DNA of 64,000 nucleotides from Chelonoidis abingdonii (Eukaryota; Chordata; Testudines; Testudinidae): positions 62,851,479-62,915,478 of the forward strand of contig NC_133777.1 of assembly GCF_003597395.2 (NCBI RefSeq). Reading direction: 5' to 3'. Made by a program: the position numbers and the translations under genes. How positions within the stretch are numbered: position 1 is the first letter of the stretch; the number at the start of each line of letters is the position of its first letter. The notes below the pieces were generated by a model. The model saw only the letters and a list, made by a program, of their open reading frames with translations, had not been told where the DNA came from and did not search any database. Below, piece by piece: positions 1-12,456 of this stretch.

Positions 1-719
1 TGTTTTGCTTGAGAAAATGTCACTGTTCTAATACAATAACATTCTGATAATCGAGTCTAGAACTGTAGTATCTCTGTATCACTAAAAGTTATGCACCCAG
101 AGAAAAAAATGCTACAAAGCTCTGGAAGCAGAGAAATAAACCCAGATTCAGTAAACACTTAGAACTGAAACTCGGACAATTCTCTAGATTATAAACTTTT
201 TATTTTGCAACACTATCTTCTGTGAAAATCTGACTTTCAAATAACTCTTGTATTTGGATATAGCCCAATAATCTGAACTGGGCAGGAGTTGTTAAATCAT
301 CAGAAGTTTTTCTAGTTGAAAGAGTTACAAAATACCTGTCATTTGCCAAAGAATGATAATGGGCTTTGTCAGTTCATTTTGTCTAGCCTTAGAGCTTCAT
401 ATATCCAAGAAGCCTCTCCTGAGAAGCTGCAGTTTACTCCTGTTTGAATATCTGCTTTTGCCACAGCAGTTTATCTTGGATTCAGTTTATTGGTCTTCAG
501 ATTTTTATTTTTGTAAAATCTTCCTTTGGAGTACTCTCGATGTTTTGTTCTGGTACTCCCATTGAGCAGACTATAGTTTGAGAAGAACTGATAGTCACTT
601 CTTTGAGTCATATAATTAGAGGAAACTGTACATCTGCATATTTAGATTTTTTTTTTTTGTCCTAATAGGGAAAAGGAACCTGTGCATTCTGATTTCTGCT
701 CCAAAATCTCATTGTCTGA

Positions 720-999
720 GGCCTTGTCTACACTATAGGGAAAAATTGATCTAAGCTGCGTTGACTTCAGTTATGCCATTCATGTAACTCAGATTGCATA
801 GCTTAGATCTACTTACTGCGGATACGCGATGTTGACAGGAGATGCTCTCTTTTTGACTCCCTTTACTCTTCTCGATCTGGGGGAGTACAGGAGTCGATGG
901 GAGAGCGGTCTGTCATCGATTTAGCAGATCTTCATAAGACCTGCTAAATTGACCACTGATGCATCACTCGTGGATCCCTGGGTAAGTGTAGATAGGCCC
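720..999. mobile_element. 280-bp MITE with TGA target duplication
   Basis: The left end GGCCTTGTCTACACT and the inverted right end (AGTGTAGATAGGCCC on the plus strand) form terminal inverted repeats. TGA flanks both sides (717-719 and 1000-1002). There is no coding capacity. A related 5' part recurs at 56978. A 3-bp target duplication suggests a PIF/Harbinger-like non-autonomous element, but the superfamily is inferred. Confidence 0.65.
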
Positions 1000-1732
1000 T
1001 GACAGTGCATTGTATGTCAGACATCTTGGTTTATCTTACTTAATAAAGAGTTGCAGAATTAATTCCTTTAGAGAGTTTGCATGCTTCCTTACGGCTGCCT
1101 AATTCAGAAACGTGTCAATTGTACATGTCCTTCCTCCAAATAAGCTGTCAAAGATCTGCCTGGATTTTGCTTTTTGTAACATGTCTAGAGAATGTTTCCT
1201 TTTCCGGAATTCACTAATGCCATTGATTTATGGGTCTCCACTGTTCTAATCAGTAGTAGACAACCATATTCTGTGTCCTGTTCAGGTATTAATACACTTA
1301 ATTAGTTTTGCTACAGTAGCATAAATGCAAATTCTATGTTTGTTGACTTCATGGTAATATGCTAGCTTGTCAACACGTAAACTAGCACAAGCTGAGTTTC
1401 CTTTAAGAGTTAGCAAGACAGTGTATTTATGTAAGATGTTGGATGTTGGCCCTCATTTATTAATGCCGCTACATGGAGATATTTGTCTGCCTATTGTCTT
1501 AAATGTCATATTTGTCTTAAGTGTTCTGTCTTTTCTGGCTTTAAGTTGAGTAAAGGTGCTGTGTGAGGGTCACATTTACCAAACATCAACAATCTATAGC
1601 TATAGTAACTAGGACTCACAAGCTATTAGCTGTCAGAGCTTGTCAGAACTTGCATGGAAGACTCCCTGGGAAAACGCATGGTTTTGTACAAAGTGATGGT
1701 ATTGTGTTCAGTAGGGTATCACACTTCTGTCT

Positions 1733-1757
1733 ACACACACACACACACACACACACA
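1733..1757. repeat. (AC)n microsatellite
   Basis: This is an uninterrupted alternating AC tract of about 25 bases. Simple repeats of this kind are common in vertebrate introns. Confidence 0.95.
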
Positions 1758-1764
1758 GGCCCAG

Positions 1765-2440
1765 TGTGATAGAAGGCACTTGTCATGCTGTCTGGAGTGG
1801 CTCACAACTGTTAGTTCCAATCTTAGGTCAGACTGTCAGAAAACAGGGCAGGCACGCCAACCTGGTATATTCTGTAATCAGATTTCGCCAAGCCAGTAAC
1901 AAATGTGAACTCCTGAATGACTATATCAGCACTACAGTGAAGTTCCCTTAGCTTCTCCAGTCCATGTTGCCACCCAGACAAACTGAACTTTGAGTTAATG
2001 GTCTCACAAACCAAAAATCACACATCAAGGTTCTCCCAGTCCCAAACGACCAGTCGCTTGCCCTCAGATCAGTTCGTACTCTGGATCTTACATCAAAGAC
2101 AATGCTGTCAGCCAATTCTCTAATTAACTAAAGGTTTATTAGCTAAGAAAAAGAAATGAGTTTTTGAGAGGTTAAAGCAGGTAAAATACATTAACCTGTG
2201 AGTCAAAGTTTGTAAATCCAAAATGATAGCAGAGATGTAGTAATCTGCCAGTGTCCCAAAGTCTTCTCAGAGCTACCCAGAATAACTCTAGGGATCTCCA
2301 TCTTTTTGTTCCGTTGTTCTACCCCGTTAAAATCGAAACAGTCAGAGGTAAAGGATCTTTCTTTGAATTCTTGTCCGTACAATAATTTGATTGTTTTTAC
2401 TCACATAATGGCCAATTGCTTTGAATTAGCATTTCCACTT
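1765..2440 (-). mobile_element. Probable endogenous retroviral LTR, minus strand
   Basis: The layout matches the segment at 5652-6800. Both contain a CTAAAGGTTTATT motif (an AATAAA signal on the minus strand) followed by an AG-rich stretch. The plus-strand start TGTGATAG and an end in CA fit LTR boundaries, but I found no convincing target duplication. There is no gag, pol or env coding sequence. The edges are approximate. Confidence 0.4.
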
Positions 2441-2451
2441 AGAGGGGTTTT

Positions 2452-3236
2452 ACTCCTGGGAGAATTCTGTGCCAAAAAAAATTTTTTTGCACACAATATT
2501 TTAAAATTCTGCAAATTTTATTTGTGAGAAATAACACTACATAATCACATCAGTTTCAATTATTTTGGTTATTTATTTATTTCAAAATATCTTTCAGCAA
2601 GTATGTCTGTGACACACAAAGAATTTCCCCAGGAATAGAGTTAAAGAAACCCCAGTGACAACCCGGTTCCTGTTTCTCTGCCCCCTGCTGAGCCCAGCTG
2701 GGAGGCCAAATAGCTACAACCCCTCCCCTCCAGAGACCAGCTGTGGTGCCCTCTTGGCCCAGATACCCGCAACCCCTTTACATGCCTCCTAAAGCCCAGC
2801 CAGAGAGGGCCCCCCCCTTGCCCAGACACCCACCCGCATTCCCCCAGAGCCCAGCTAAAGGGCCCCCACTCCACGCTCACAGATCTTAGCTGTGGGCTCC
2901 TCCCAGCCCAGACACCCACCCCCATACCCCTCAGAGCTCAGGAATCCAGAGGGAGAAACAGCCTGATGCTCAGTCTCAGGCTTATGTGGAGTTTCCTGTG
3001 CACCACTGCCTCCTTCCCTCCAGGCATGCTGGGAACTGCAGCTCCTGGGAACCCTGTAGGTCCCTCCCCGGCAGTGTTTTCTATGTGTGAAATGGTCTCT
3101 GCCAGGTCAAGTGGTCCTTAGTGGCGGTCAGCAGCACTGCAGCCCATTTCTGTGGGGGGGGGGGGGGGAGGAAATTCTGCATGTACAACATTAATTTCTG
3201 CAGTGCGCAGTGGTGCAGAATTCCCCCAGGAGTAGG
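2452..3236. mobile_element. DNA element with ACTCCTGGG inverted ends
   Basis: The left end ACTCCTGGGAGAATTC is mirrored at the right by GAATTCCCCCAGGAGT. The sequence inside the left end (AATTCTGCAAATTTTATTTG, then CACATCAGTTTCAATT) is shared with the larger copy at 51089-52670. The middle is GC-rich and carries imperfect repeats of a CCCAGACACCC type, then a run of about 15 G (3154-3168). No intact transposase frame is visible and the target duplication is unclear, so the superfamily is left open. Confidence 0.6.
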
Positions 3237-5284
3237 ATATGCATAATGTGAATGCCTGCTATTACATTTTAATAGGAATAGATAAGTGAAAACAATACAA
3301 AGAACTTCATGAAAACTAATGGAATGTTACAACACCTGAAAATACTTCATTAACACATACTTTGATCTTGGGTTATTTAATTACCAGGCCTGTATAATGT
3401 AAATGTAATAGTAAGCAACAGGATATGGACAGGCAAAAACAATACAATTAACATCTCCTTTGAGCTCTGTTAACTCACAAGTGAATTGCCTTGAATATAT
3501 GCTGCTACATTTAACTCCTTTGATATTCACACACAAGTGAATTGGCCTATGGCTCTGACCTGAGCTGATCCGTCAGCATCACAGCACTGTTGTTGGAAGT
3601 GATCTTCATATATGAAAAGATATCTTGATTAGTGCAACCTCCAAATGAGATGGTATTTACTGTTCAGTGCAACTTCATGGGACTGTTAAAACTAGACAAA
3701 ACAAAAGAAATGTACTGGAAGGTACAACATTCCCTTGGCAGAGTGGTGGGTTAGATGACTTGGTAGGTCTTCTATATTTATTTACCAGCTGGCTGCTTTC
3801 GTGTTCATTAATGTATTGCAATAGACTGGTTCAAGTGCTCCTGCATGGTGTGTCTATGCTGTCATTGAATTTTCTGTGAAGATTCCAAAGTCTTTCCTCA
3901 CAAGATCCTGCAAATTTGGAGCCCATCAGTATGTGAGGAAGTTGTCTTTTTGTGCAGTCTTAACAAACTGAATTTAATGTAATTGTGTAATCTAGTTCTC
4001 CAGTATATTTAAGTTGGGAGCGTCTCACAATTCTCCACTGAGTTGTGTCTGGACAGAAAAATATTGCATGTGGTAAATCCTCTGGCTTTCCAAAGAGGTA
4101 ACAAGGGAAAGGGTGATACCAGGGAGAGGCTTTAATTATGGTAACATTTAAAGATGAGCTGGATGCAGTTGGGCGACAATCTCAGTGAGAGTTCTCATTC
4201 CTTTACTACTTGTCCAAAAGTCTTGCCGTGTCTTAATTTTCACAAGAGGAGCATTTAGCCAGCCTAAATCAAAAGGGCCTCCCCAAAATCTTGCCCTGGT
4301 TGAATACCAGAAGTAGTCTAAGCTTGGCCTCAGTATTGGAAAGTAACATCAACATAACAGTATTGAATAGAAGAAAATACTTGTTTCTGAAAATGATTGG
4401 TCTGATAATGATTTCATGCATCTGGAAGATATGCACGTGCTCTTTCATATATACAAATAATATTAGCAAATAAGCAAAGTAGAGGGTGATGTTGAGAAAA
4501 AAGAGGCCACAAATTCTTGTCTGTAGAGTAGACATCTTTAAAATGTTGAATCACTTGATCTGTTGTATGCATCAGTCTGTTCCATTGGTGCGATGGACAT
4601 TACTCAGTCTTAAGCTTGTTCTGTATCAGCCTGTGGAAATCTATTGGAACGTATATCAGACTACTTATAGATTCATTAGTATTCCATAAAAGGTCAGTAT
4701 CTACAAATGTGCTATAATTTCCTGACTATAGTGGCAGGTAAGGTTTCAGAGCTGTACTATTCTGATATCTGTATGCAGTGTGGGGTGATGCTAATACTCC
4801 ATAACTATAGTACAGTCATGAAAGAGGAGTCTCGTCACAAACTACATCTACACAGATCTTTTCTGGTGCAGCTTTAAGTAGGATGCAGGAGGGATGCTTG
4901 GAAAAGGTCCTACTGGCACTTATATAGACTTCAGAAGTTTTTGAACCACCAATTTTAGTTTGAGAAATTACGCTTGCTCTGTGAAATTGGATACATTGGC
5001 TGATACAGTGTTATCAGCTATTTGTAAAATGGGAGTCCTGCAAGATACAGCAGGAATCTCTCTTTTGCCTTGTATATTTAATTTTAAGATGGGAGAGGGG
5101 GATGCTCTGTAGTTGCTGCAATCAAAGCACTTAGAAAAATGCTGAACAGTGTCTAGTCAAATCCTCTCTAATAGTTTGTGGCATCAGATAGCTAACATGG
5201 ATCAGTGTGCTATTGAATTGCACAGTGGGGGAGTTCTGGCATAGATGTTTACAGAAATAATTTTTTTAATTGCATATGTTTCAG

Positions 5285-5407
5285 GAAATGGAAGATAAGG
5301 TGATCAGTCCAGAAAAAGTTGAAGAAGCAAAATTGAAAGCAAGATACCCTCATCTAGGCCAAAAGCCTGGGGGTTCAGATTTCTTGAGGAAGAGGCTTCA
5401 GAAAGGA
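5285..5407 (+). CDS. ARPP19: ARPP19 internal coding exon (41 codons)
   Basis: ARPP19 is a small, largely disordered phosphoprotein of the endosulfine family. Once phosphorylated by Greatwall/MASTL it inhibits PP2A-B55 and allows mitotic entry. It is also a PKA substrate. This exon translates in phase 0 from EMEDKV to RKRLQKG, 41 residues, and contains the family core around [13 protein letters not shown] and SDFLRKRL. It is preceded by a TTTCAG acceptor and followed by GGA then GTGAGT, a good donor. It joins in frame to the exon at 12457. Compared with the human protein as I remember it, two residues differ (I after DKV, V after EK). The first exon, encoding about 15 residues, is outside the window. 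ENSA, the paralogue, is excluded by the next exon. Confidence 0.95.
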
Positions 5408-5651
5408 GTGAGTTCTGTTTTGTAAATTGATGCAAGTCTCATAGCATGGAAAAGTAAATGTGAAATGGTTATTGCTGTGATTCTCCCCCCCCCCCCCCCC
5501 ATACTTATGCAGATAACGCATACAAGCTGCTAAGGTTTTTTGTTGAGCCAGAGAGTAATGCTCTGTACTCTTACCCTAGACTAAAACCATGCAGTGTTCA
5601 AAATCCTTTAATGTTATTTTTTGAAGTCAGTAACTTTTTACACTATAGCAG

Positions 5652-6800
5652 TGTAACCGTGCCTAAGTGGGTCACAAATGAGGATGCCAAATTGAGGACG
5701 ACCTGCTAAGAAAATAGGGCACATAAACCCTAAGATTGGTGGCTAAACTCCCATGGGTTATACCAGACCAGCAACAAAAGTAAACTTCTGTTTCACCACA
5801 CTGGCTAATAAGAAGTCATAAAAGCAGTTTCCTTGGGCATCCCAGTCCTTGTATTACCACTGAAAACACTGGATTTAGAGATGAATAGTTCTTTACACCC
5901 AGTCTCATCAATAAAAGGTTCTTCAGATCCCAAAGGACCAGCCACACACCCAGGTCAAAATATAACTCAGATCTTACCCAAAAATCATGCTGATGCCAAT
6001 CTTTTAGTATCTAAAGGTTTATTTATAGAAAGAAAGAAAGGTGAGAGTTAAAATTGGTTAAAGGAATCACATACATACAGTAATTGCAAAGTTATTGGTT
6101 CAGACTTGTAGCAGTGATGGAATAAACTGCTGGCTTAAGTCAAGTCTCTGGCTGCTTCCAAATCATGGTAAGTTCCTCAGTCCATTGATTAGAATGCTCC
6201 AATTAGGATAAGTTCATAGTCCAGAGGCTTGGGCAGGAAAGAGGCTGGAGCATGATAGAGGTAAAATGGAGGGGTTTCCAGGGCATTTTATATCCTCTGC
6301 AATGTGGTGGGAAACCCATTGTTTCCACCAAAAAAAAAAGGAAAACCAAAAAAAAAAAAAAAAACCCCCTCAGCACAGCTAGTAGAAAATTACAGGTAAA
6401 AGATAGGAGTTTGGAGTCACATGGGCAAGTCACATGTCCCTGCCCAGTTTCACTCTGTCATTGCAGGAAGCCATTACCTGTACTCCGGACAGCATGTTTA
6501 CAGGACAGTCCACTCAGTGTAGATGGGCATCTCCCATGGTCCATTGTAAGTTGTGTCCTTTTGATTGGGCCACTCAATTTGAACAGTCCCTCCATGATGT
6601 GTTGGCTAACTACCTTGTTAATTACCCCAGGAGCAAACATTTGAAATACAGGTATAAAGCCAATACTCATAACTTCAAATACAAAAACAATACATGCATA
6701 CAGATAGCATAAGCATAACCAGCAACTCATAACCTTTTCATAGACACCTCACTTGACAATCTTTGTACAAGATTTGTTGCAAATGTATAACAGTGGTTGC
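5652..6800 (-). mobile_element. Probable endogenous retroviral LTR, minus strand
   Basis: The segment begins TGTAACCG. It includes CTAAAGGTTTATTT near 6013 (a minus-strand poly(A) signal) followed by an AG-rich stretch, the same arrangement as 1765-2440. A/C-rich low-complexity sequence sits near 6330-6365. No retroviral protein sequence is detected, so this is at most an LTR or LTR plus a short flank. The 3' edge is uncertain because a hAT element begins at 6816. Confidence 0.4.
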
Positions 6801-6815
6801 AATAATGATCTATAT

Positions 6816-7526
6816 CGGTGGTTTTCAAACTGTGTGTTGCGATCCAGAACTGGGTCACAGAATGGAAGGCACTGGGTCACAGAAGCTCTGGTCAGCACCA
6901 CCAGCTGGGCCTTTAGAAGTCCTATCGGCAGTGCAGCCCAGCTAAGGCAGGCTAGTCCTTACCTTTTCCGACACCGCGCTGCGCCCCAGAAGCGGCCAGC
7001 AGAAGGTCTGGGTCCTAGGCGGGGGCGCCACGAGGCACTGGCTCTGCACTCGTGTTGGCGGGGATGGTGCCTGCGGGCAAGAGCCACTTATGTACCTCTG
7101 CCTAGGAGCTGGACTTGCTGCTGGCATCTTCCAGGGTGCAGCATGGTCCATGATGCCAGGACAAGCAGGAAGCCTACCTTTGCACCCTGGCTGCGCCGCT
7201 GATTGGGAGCTGCTAGAGGTAACCCTGCACCCAAAACCCCTCATCCCAGCCCAGAGCCATGACCCCCTCCTGCATCCCAACCCCCTGCCACAGCCTGGAA
7301 TCCCCTCCTGTGCCCCAAACCCCTCATCCAGGCTCCACCTCAGAGCCTGCGCCCCAACCTGGAGCCCCTCATTCCTGGCCCCACCCCACAGCCCTCACTC
7401 CCCGCTCCCCAACCCTCTGCCCCAGCCCTGAGCCCCTCCCACACCCCCAAACCGTTCATCCCCAGCTCCATTAGGTCGCAGTCTTCAACTGGGGTGCCAG
7501 GAAAAAAGTTTGAAAACCATACACTG
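6816..7526. mobile_element. GC-rich non-autonomous hAT element
   Basis: The left end CGGTGGTTTTCAAAC is answered at the right by GTTTGAAAACCATACACTG, the inverted-terminus type of hAT elements. Flanking octamers ATCTATAT (6808-6815) and GTCTGTAT (7527-7534) match at 6 of 8 positions. The interior is strikingly GC-rich for this intron and from about 7220 to 7475 carries imperfect tandem units of about 33 bp (CCCAACCCCCTG type). These create long spurious open frames. Confidence 0.6.
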
Positions 7527-7744
7527 GTCTGTATGGGCCTATTTTAATCAGATAACGTCACAAGCAGTAAAAGCCATGGGTTTTAGGATTGCCCAAAGTA
7601 GTGGCTGCTCTGAAAAAATATTCACCCAAATTCTGAGTAGCTGCATGAAGACCACAGTGGTTCATTGAAATGTGTTCATTGTACTGTGGACATCACAAAT
7701 ATTGTAGTCATAAATGTATACCCCAGCCTGTAGAGAACTGATCT

Positions 7745-7915
7745 AATGGGTAGAATAGTATGGAATGAGTCAGCACTTTTGTTCTGTTCCAAACTCAGCC
7801 AGTGGTTTGTTTTGTTTTTTACACTGGGCCAGTATCTCATCTATTTTGTGCTTTCATTCACCCATCTGTAAACTGTTCAATATGTTTATGTGAAAGGCAC
7901 TATGTAAAGTGTCCT
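7745..7915 (+). mobile_element. MIR-like SINE fragment
   Basis: The order of motifs (a CCAAACTCAGCCAGTGG core, then CACCCATCTGTAAACTG, then a short tail ending near GGCACTATGTAAAGTG) resembles the MIR core and 3' part. It is weaker than the copy at 42080. Confidence 0.4.
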
Positions 7916-8104
7916 CTGTGATTAGATGAGCAGTTATGGTATGCCAGGTGTTGTGCAAGCTTCTGAGACCCCTGGCAGTACATGCACATTCAGATCTGTA
8001 GCATCCTAGCTTTTATTGTTTATTCTGCAGCCCAGCTGGGAGGGGCATATGAAAGTGACTTCCAGCCATTTTTAATCCCCACCTACCAGCCAATGCGAAG
8101 TTGT

Positions 8105-8856
8105 GTTGGCAGTTAATGGGCCCCCCCAAATTGGTGGGAGGTAGCAGCTGTGTCGTAGTAGGAATTTTCCCGTGTTACGTTGTATGTGAGCCTCTGTGAG
8201 TCTTATTGTTTTGCATGAATGATGTGCGTGCCTCAGTTTCCCTGTATATTGCACCATTGTCTAGGTGGTGGGAATAAGGATGTGAGACTTTTGTGGGGGC
8301 TACTCTAGCTGCCTGCACGGATGCTATGGCCACCCCTTCGTAACCTGAGACCGAGGAGGGTGATGTGATCAGATGACTCTTGGCCCGGGAAGCAAGACGA
8401 AGGTTGGAGGAGGAGGAGCAACAGGCAGGGCAGGGGCCAGGCAGCTGGAAACGAGTCAGCTGGCTTGGGGCGCAGGGGGAGGGCCAGAACCCTGGGTCTG
8501 GGCTCTCCAAGATGGACTTGGCTGAAAGTCACTGATTTCCGTGCTAACAAGTTCTGTCCTATGCTGTGTTCCTGTCAACTAATAAACCGGCTGACGGAAA
8601 GTCACGTCTGACTGCGGAGTTAGAATGCAGGGTGCTCTGGCTTCCCCAGGAGGTCTGCCTGGGCAGACTCGCTGCGGGAAGTGCACAGTGTGGAAGGGGA
8701 TGCTGAATGCTCCAAGGTCAGACCCAGAAAGGTCTAAGCTGTGTAAGCTTCTTGCCCTGGAGACAGTATGCTCAGAGAAAGGATGCATGCTCCCCCAGAG
8801 TCCTGGCTGGCTTCGTATGGAGTAGTTCTAGAGCATCGCCCTGGTGACTCCATGAC
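8105..8856 (+). mobile_element. Endogenous retroviral solo LTR, plus strand
   Basis: The segment has an LTR layout: TGTTGG near the left edge, a promoter-like middle, an AATAAA signal at 8580 (CTAATAAACCGGCTGAC) and an R/U5-like tail ending CCATGACA. I recognise the tail as a high-copy turtle LTR. No internal retroviral genes adjoin it, so it is probably solo. The left edge is approximate and no clear target duplication was found. Confidence 0.6.
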
Positions 8857-11329
8857 AGGAACGTTCTGAGTGTCCTTTTTTCCTGTACCCTGAGCTGGAA
8901 CAGCTGCTACACAGGTCCTTTGCCACATGAGTGGAATTCTCAGGTAGGAGTTAAGATCGCTTTTTGGTGCTTTGCTGTTGGAGCAGCGCAGGTCAGCCAG
9001 AGTAGTGTCAGGATCTTGCCCAGTAGTTGAAGCCAGTGTAAATGAGGCTGAATTGGGAATGGTTAACCACGTTATTATAGTTCACCTGTGGAATCCATAG
9101 ATGTAAGGTGAGTGCATGGAGGTGTGTTCCCGGGTTATCCTCACAGAATCTGAGTTGTTACGATTTTTTGTATGATCGTTAAAGTACAATGAACATGTTC
9201 ATTCAATTCTTATGCTCAGAGAAAACATTTGTTTTTAAACAGAATATCTAAATATGTGCTCATGTGTCTCGAACTATTCACTGCTGTTAAATATAATGTT
9301 GCACTACGAAGGACGTTATGGTCAATATGCTTTTGCTGGTTATAGTTTATTTCACTTAGGGAACTGGTATATGTTATACGGGCAAAAAGGCTGCACTAGG
9401 AGGGTTTTCCAGTTAACTTCAAAGTGTAGACCTGGCCTAAGACTCTTAGGAAAACACAGATTTGGTGACTGTAATGCATTGGCAATCCAAGGTCAGGATG
9501 CAAATTCCAGAGCCTCCCGTCACCAGCCCTTCCCAGGTAATTCTGTTAGCTCAGGCACTGTATATTGCAGCTGCTATCATACTTAATAGAGAGGCAGTCG
9601 GGGCTCAAGCTGTTCAGGGCTTCACAGTTGAAACCAGTATCTCAAACTTCTCCTAGAAATGAATTAGTAGTTAATACAGAACACTGAGAATGGGTGTAAT
9701 GTGCTCTCTGTATTAAACACTTAACTAGTGAGTTACATGTTCTACAGTATTTAACTTCCAACTGGCTTGAATTTATAAACCTATAAATAGGGTAATCCGT
9801 TCTAGAAGTGATATGGATTATGGAGAAAAACTTTCTCCATTACTAGAAGCTTAATTTTAAGTCTGATTTTTGGCCTCCTTATATAACCTAAAAATATTCA
9901 CATAAGCCTCAAAACTGGCAAATCTGGGGCTGAAGTAGAGAATCTTCTTTACAATATATGCAGTGAATGGGACAGCAGGTTCCCGGATTATGTTTGACAC
10001 TTTGCAGCAAAAAATAAAGCCAGAAAAAGATGAAAAATTCAGCTTACTAAACACCATTAGCTGAGACCTAATGGGTAGCAGTAACATTTGGTTTGCCTGC
10101 CTCAGCCACTATAAAAGTAGGTTCAAGTTGTGGTTTAAATATCAAAGTTGTAAATTTCTAGCCTTTTCTTTGCAGAGTTGTCAAAATGTAACCGGACTGA
10201 GGAAAGGGGTTGATATTGCAGATTCTCTACACTCCCAACTGTTTGTCTTTTATAAGTAAAACAAAGATCATCCTTATACAGCCAATTAATATTTGGGAAG
10301 AACAGTCTTGTTATGTATTGACACTTCTCATAGACTTGAACCATCTACATGTCTCACTTTTAAAGGGACACTAACAACTTAAATCATGCTTCTGAATTTT
10401 AATTGTCAGATATGTTTTATTTACTGTTTTATTTTACTGGGTTTTTCTTTCAATATTCTCTGTGTTAGACAGTGTTCTGTGTGTAGCGGGTTTCTGTGTA
10501 TAATCACTTCCCTTCTTTGTTCATTGGTTCTTTTAATATGCAATGTGGGAAGACACTTGAATTGTTTTTGGAAATAAAGCAAATTTTTTGTTAGTAATTA
10601 GATTTTGGAGGATAGGGCACATGTTTACATTTCCATAATTGTTGTTAGCCCTTTGATACGGGGGGTAAAATATGGCACTGCATATTATGACTTCTGTTCA
10701 TGTGGCACAGTGGCTCAGTTTTGAAGCAATTGTTTCTACAGTCTGCCACAAGTCTTCAGGAGGCAGTTTTCTTCTATGTCCATTTTACTTCATCTCTGAC
10801 ACTACTTTCGTTTGGCCAGAGGCAAAGAGCACTAGCCCTTCCATAAATGTAGTAAACGCTACACTGTCCTTTTCTGTTACAGAAATGTAAGATGAAAACT
10901 AGTATTGGGGGGGAAATCACAAAGACACTCAGGGCTAGATTTACAAAGGGATTTAGGTGCCATAGTGGAATTTGCAACCCTGAGTTAGATGCTCGGACTC
11001 CCTACAATGGATCGGGAGAGTTAGGTTTCTCAGAATGGGACTAGTACAACCACCACACTGAGTGGGGAGCTGCCTAAGCCAGCCAGTAGGAAATGCCAAT
11101 GCTTAAGCTCCACTCCTCAAGGAGAGTTAGGTTCCTAAGTCTGGGCTGGAGGAGTCAGCCAGCTCCACTTGGGATGTGCAGCTATGCTCTCTCTCCTCGA
11201 ATTAGGTACTGAAGCTGCTGTATGTGGTGGGGGTTTTTTTTTCTTTGCAAGAAATGCAGTAGTAAGAGGCAGCATCCCTGTTATCATCTTTGGTTAGGGC
11301 ATGTTGGAGACCTGGGCTCAATTTCCCCT

Positions 11330-11405
11330 GCTGCCTGACGTGGAGAAGGGATTTGAACTTGGGTCTCTTACTTCTCAGGTGAGTGCCCTAACCACGGGGC
11401 CATGG
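11330..11405 (-). repeat. tRNA-derived SINE-like fragment
   Basis: On the minus strand the sequence reads CCGTGGTTAGGGCACTC, then about 25 bases later AGTTCAAATCCC. These resemble tRNA A and B boxes with near-normal spacing. There is no cloverleaf with paired acceptor arm, so this is a SINE or relic and not a working tRNA. Flanking sequence (10925-11320) also looks repetitive. Confidence 0.45.
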
Positions 11406-12456
11406 GATATTCTGGTGTGGGGGTGTTTCAGTGTGTCCTCAGTAGCTTTTTGTTTTTCCTAAGACCATGATTAAGGCTATGATTTAATCACAGCAGTCAC
11501 GGATTCTGTGATTGTTACGAGACCTCCGTGACTTCTTCCCTTTCAGCAGCCAGCTCCAGAACCAGGGCTGCATGCCTCCCCTGTGGCTACAACTGCTGGA
11601 GGCAGGGGTGTGTCCCCCCTTCCTCCTCTTCCCCATGGGGATGGGGCTCAGCCTGTCAATCACCCTCATGGAACTCCTGCAGTCATTCCTCCTACCTAGC
11701 TCTGCCCCCCCCCCCCCCCCCGTTATTTTAGTTAAATCACAGACAAGTCACCAGCTCCCATGAATTTTTGTTTGTTGTCTGTGTATCTATCTGTGACTTC
11801 TACTAAAAATAACCGTGACACAATCTTAACTTTAACCATAGTACATGCAGCTCAGGAAGGATTTTCTGTAAATGTGGCCGTAACTAATTTCGCTGTATAA
11901 TGTGAAGTCTAGTTAAATATTCTGGGTGCACTTTTTTTAAGGAAACACAGCTCTGGGATTCCTGGAGCAGACTCTCTATCCTTTGGACGTTCTAAGATAG
12001 TTTGGTTGTTGAGGTACATGATTCCTGAGTTATGGAGTTCACTTAGCTCACCATGCTTTTCAGGTTGGGGGTTGAAGTCCTTGACAGTGAATGAAGCCTC
12101 CTGTTCTTTTGAGAAATATGGTCAATAGCAAAGTGCTTATGCAACAGGATAGACCTATGGTTACATGTACAATCTTATCAGCGTTTCTTCACCTGCCATG
12201 CTTAACTCTGCCATCTTAATGTTCTCAACATACTGTTTTACTTTGGAGTGTTTAATAAAGCTACTGTGCCCCAAATGGGGTTGAAAATAGTTTTGTTTTT
12301 TAACTCTTCGTTCTTCTCCTTTCTAAGAGCACTGCTTTAATCTTCCCACTCAGGTATCTGTTTCTGACATTTGAAATGGTTTGGTTCAATAACTGATGTG
12401 ATTTCATTCATGTATTGGATAAACTTTTCAATTTCTTAAATATTTTTGTCTTCTAG

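Larger units (their letters stand above)
1..5284 (+). other. ARPP19: ARPP19 intron 1 (3' part)
   Basis: The exon at 5285 begins in mid-protein, so everything before it is taken as intron. No CpG-rich segment or N-terminal coding exon is visible here, so the ARPP19 first exon and promoter must lie upstream of the window. The interval is AT-rich and contains a MITE (720-999), an AC microsatellite, an LTR-like repeat and a DNA element with inverted ends (2452-3236). From 3240 to 5250 I recognise nothing beyond ordinary intronic sequence. Open frames here are short and lack coding character. Confidence 0.75.
5408..12456 (+). other. ARPP19: ARPP19 intron 2
   Basis: Bounded by a GTGAGT donor and a TTTTTGTCTTCTAG acceptor, about 7.05 kb. 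It contains an LTR-like repeat, a GC-rich hAT element (6816-7526), a MIR-like SINE, a clear retroviral solo LTR (about 8105-8856) and a tRNA-like repeat (about 11330-11405). C homopolymers of about 16 bases occur near 5486 and 11706. The segments 8860-10920 and 11420-12440 show nothing I can name. Confidence 0.9.

Noticed and set aside
8105..8856. Promoter of a host gene
   Set aside because: The AATAAA, CA terminus and high-copy look fit a solo LTR better. No downstream host exon is evident, though LTR promoter activity cannot be ruled out.
11330..11405. Functional tRNA gene
   Set aside because: Only A- and B-box-like segments are present. There is no complementary acceptor stem or complete cloverleaf, and flanks look repetitive.
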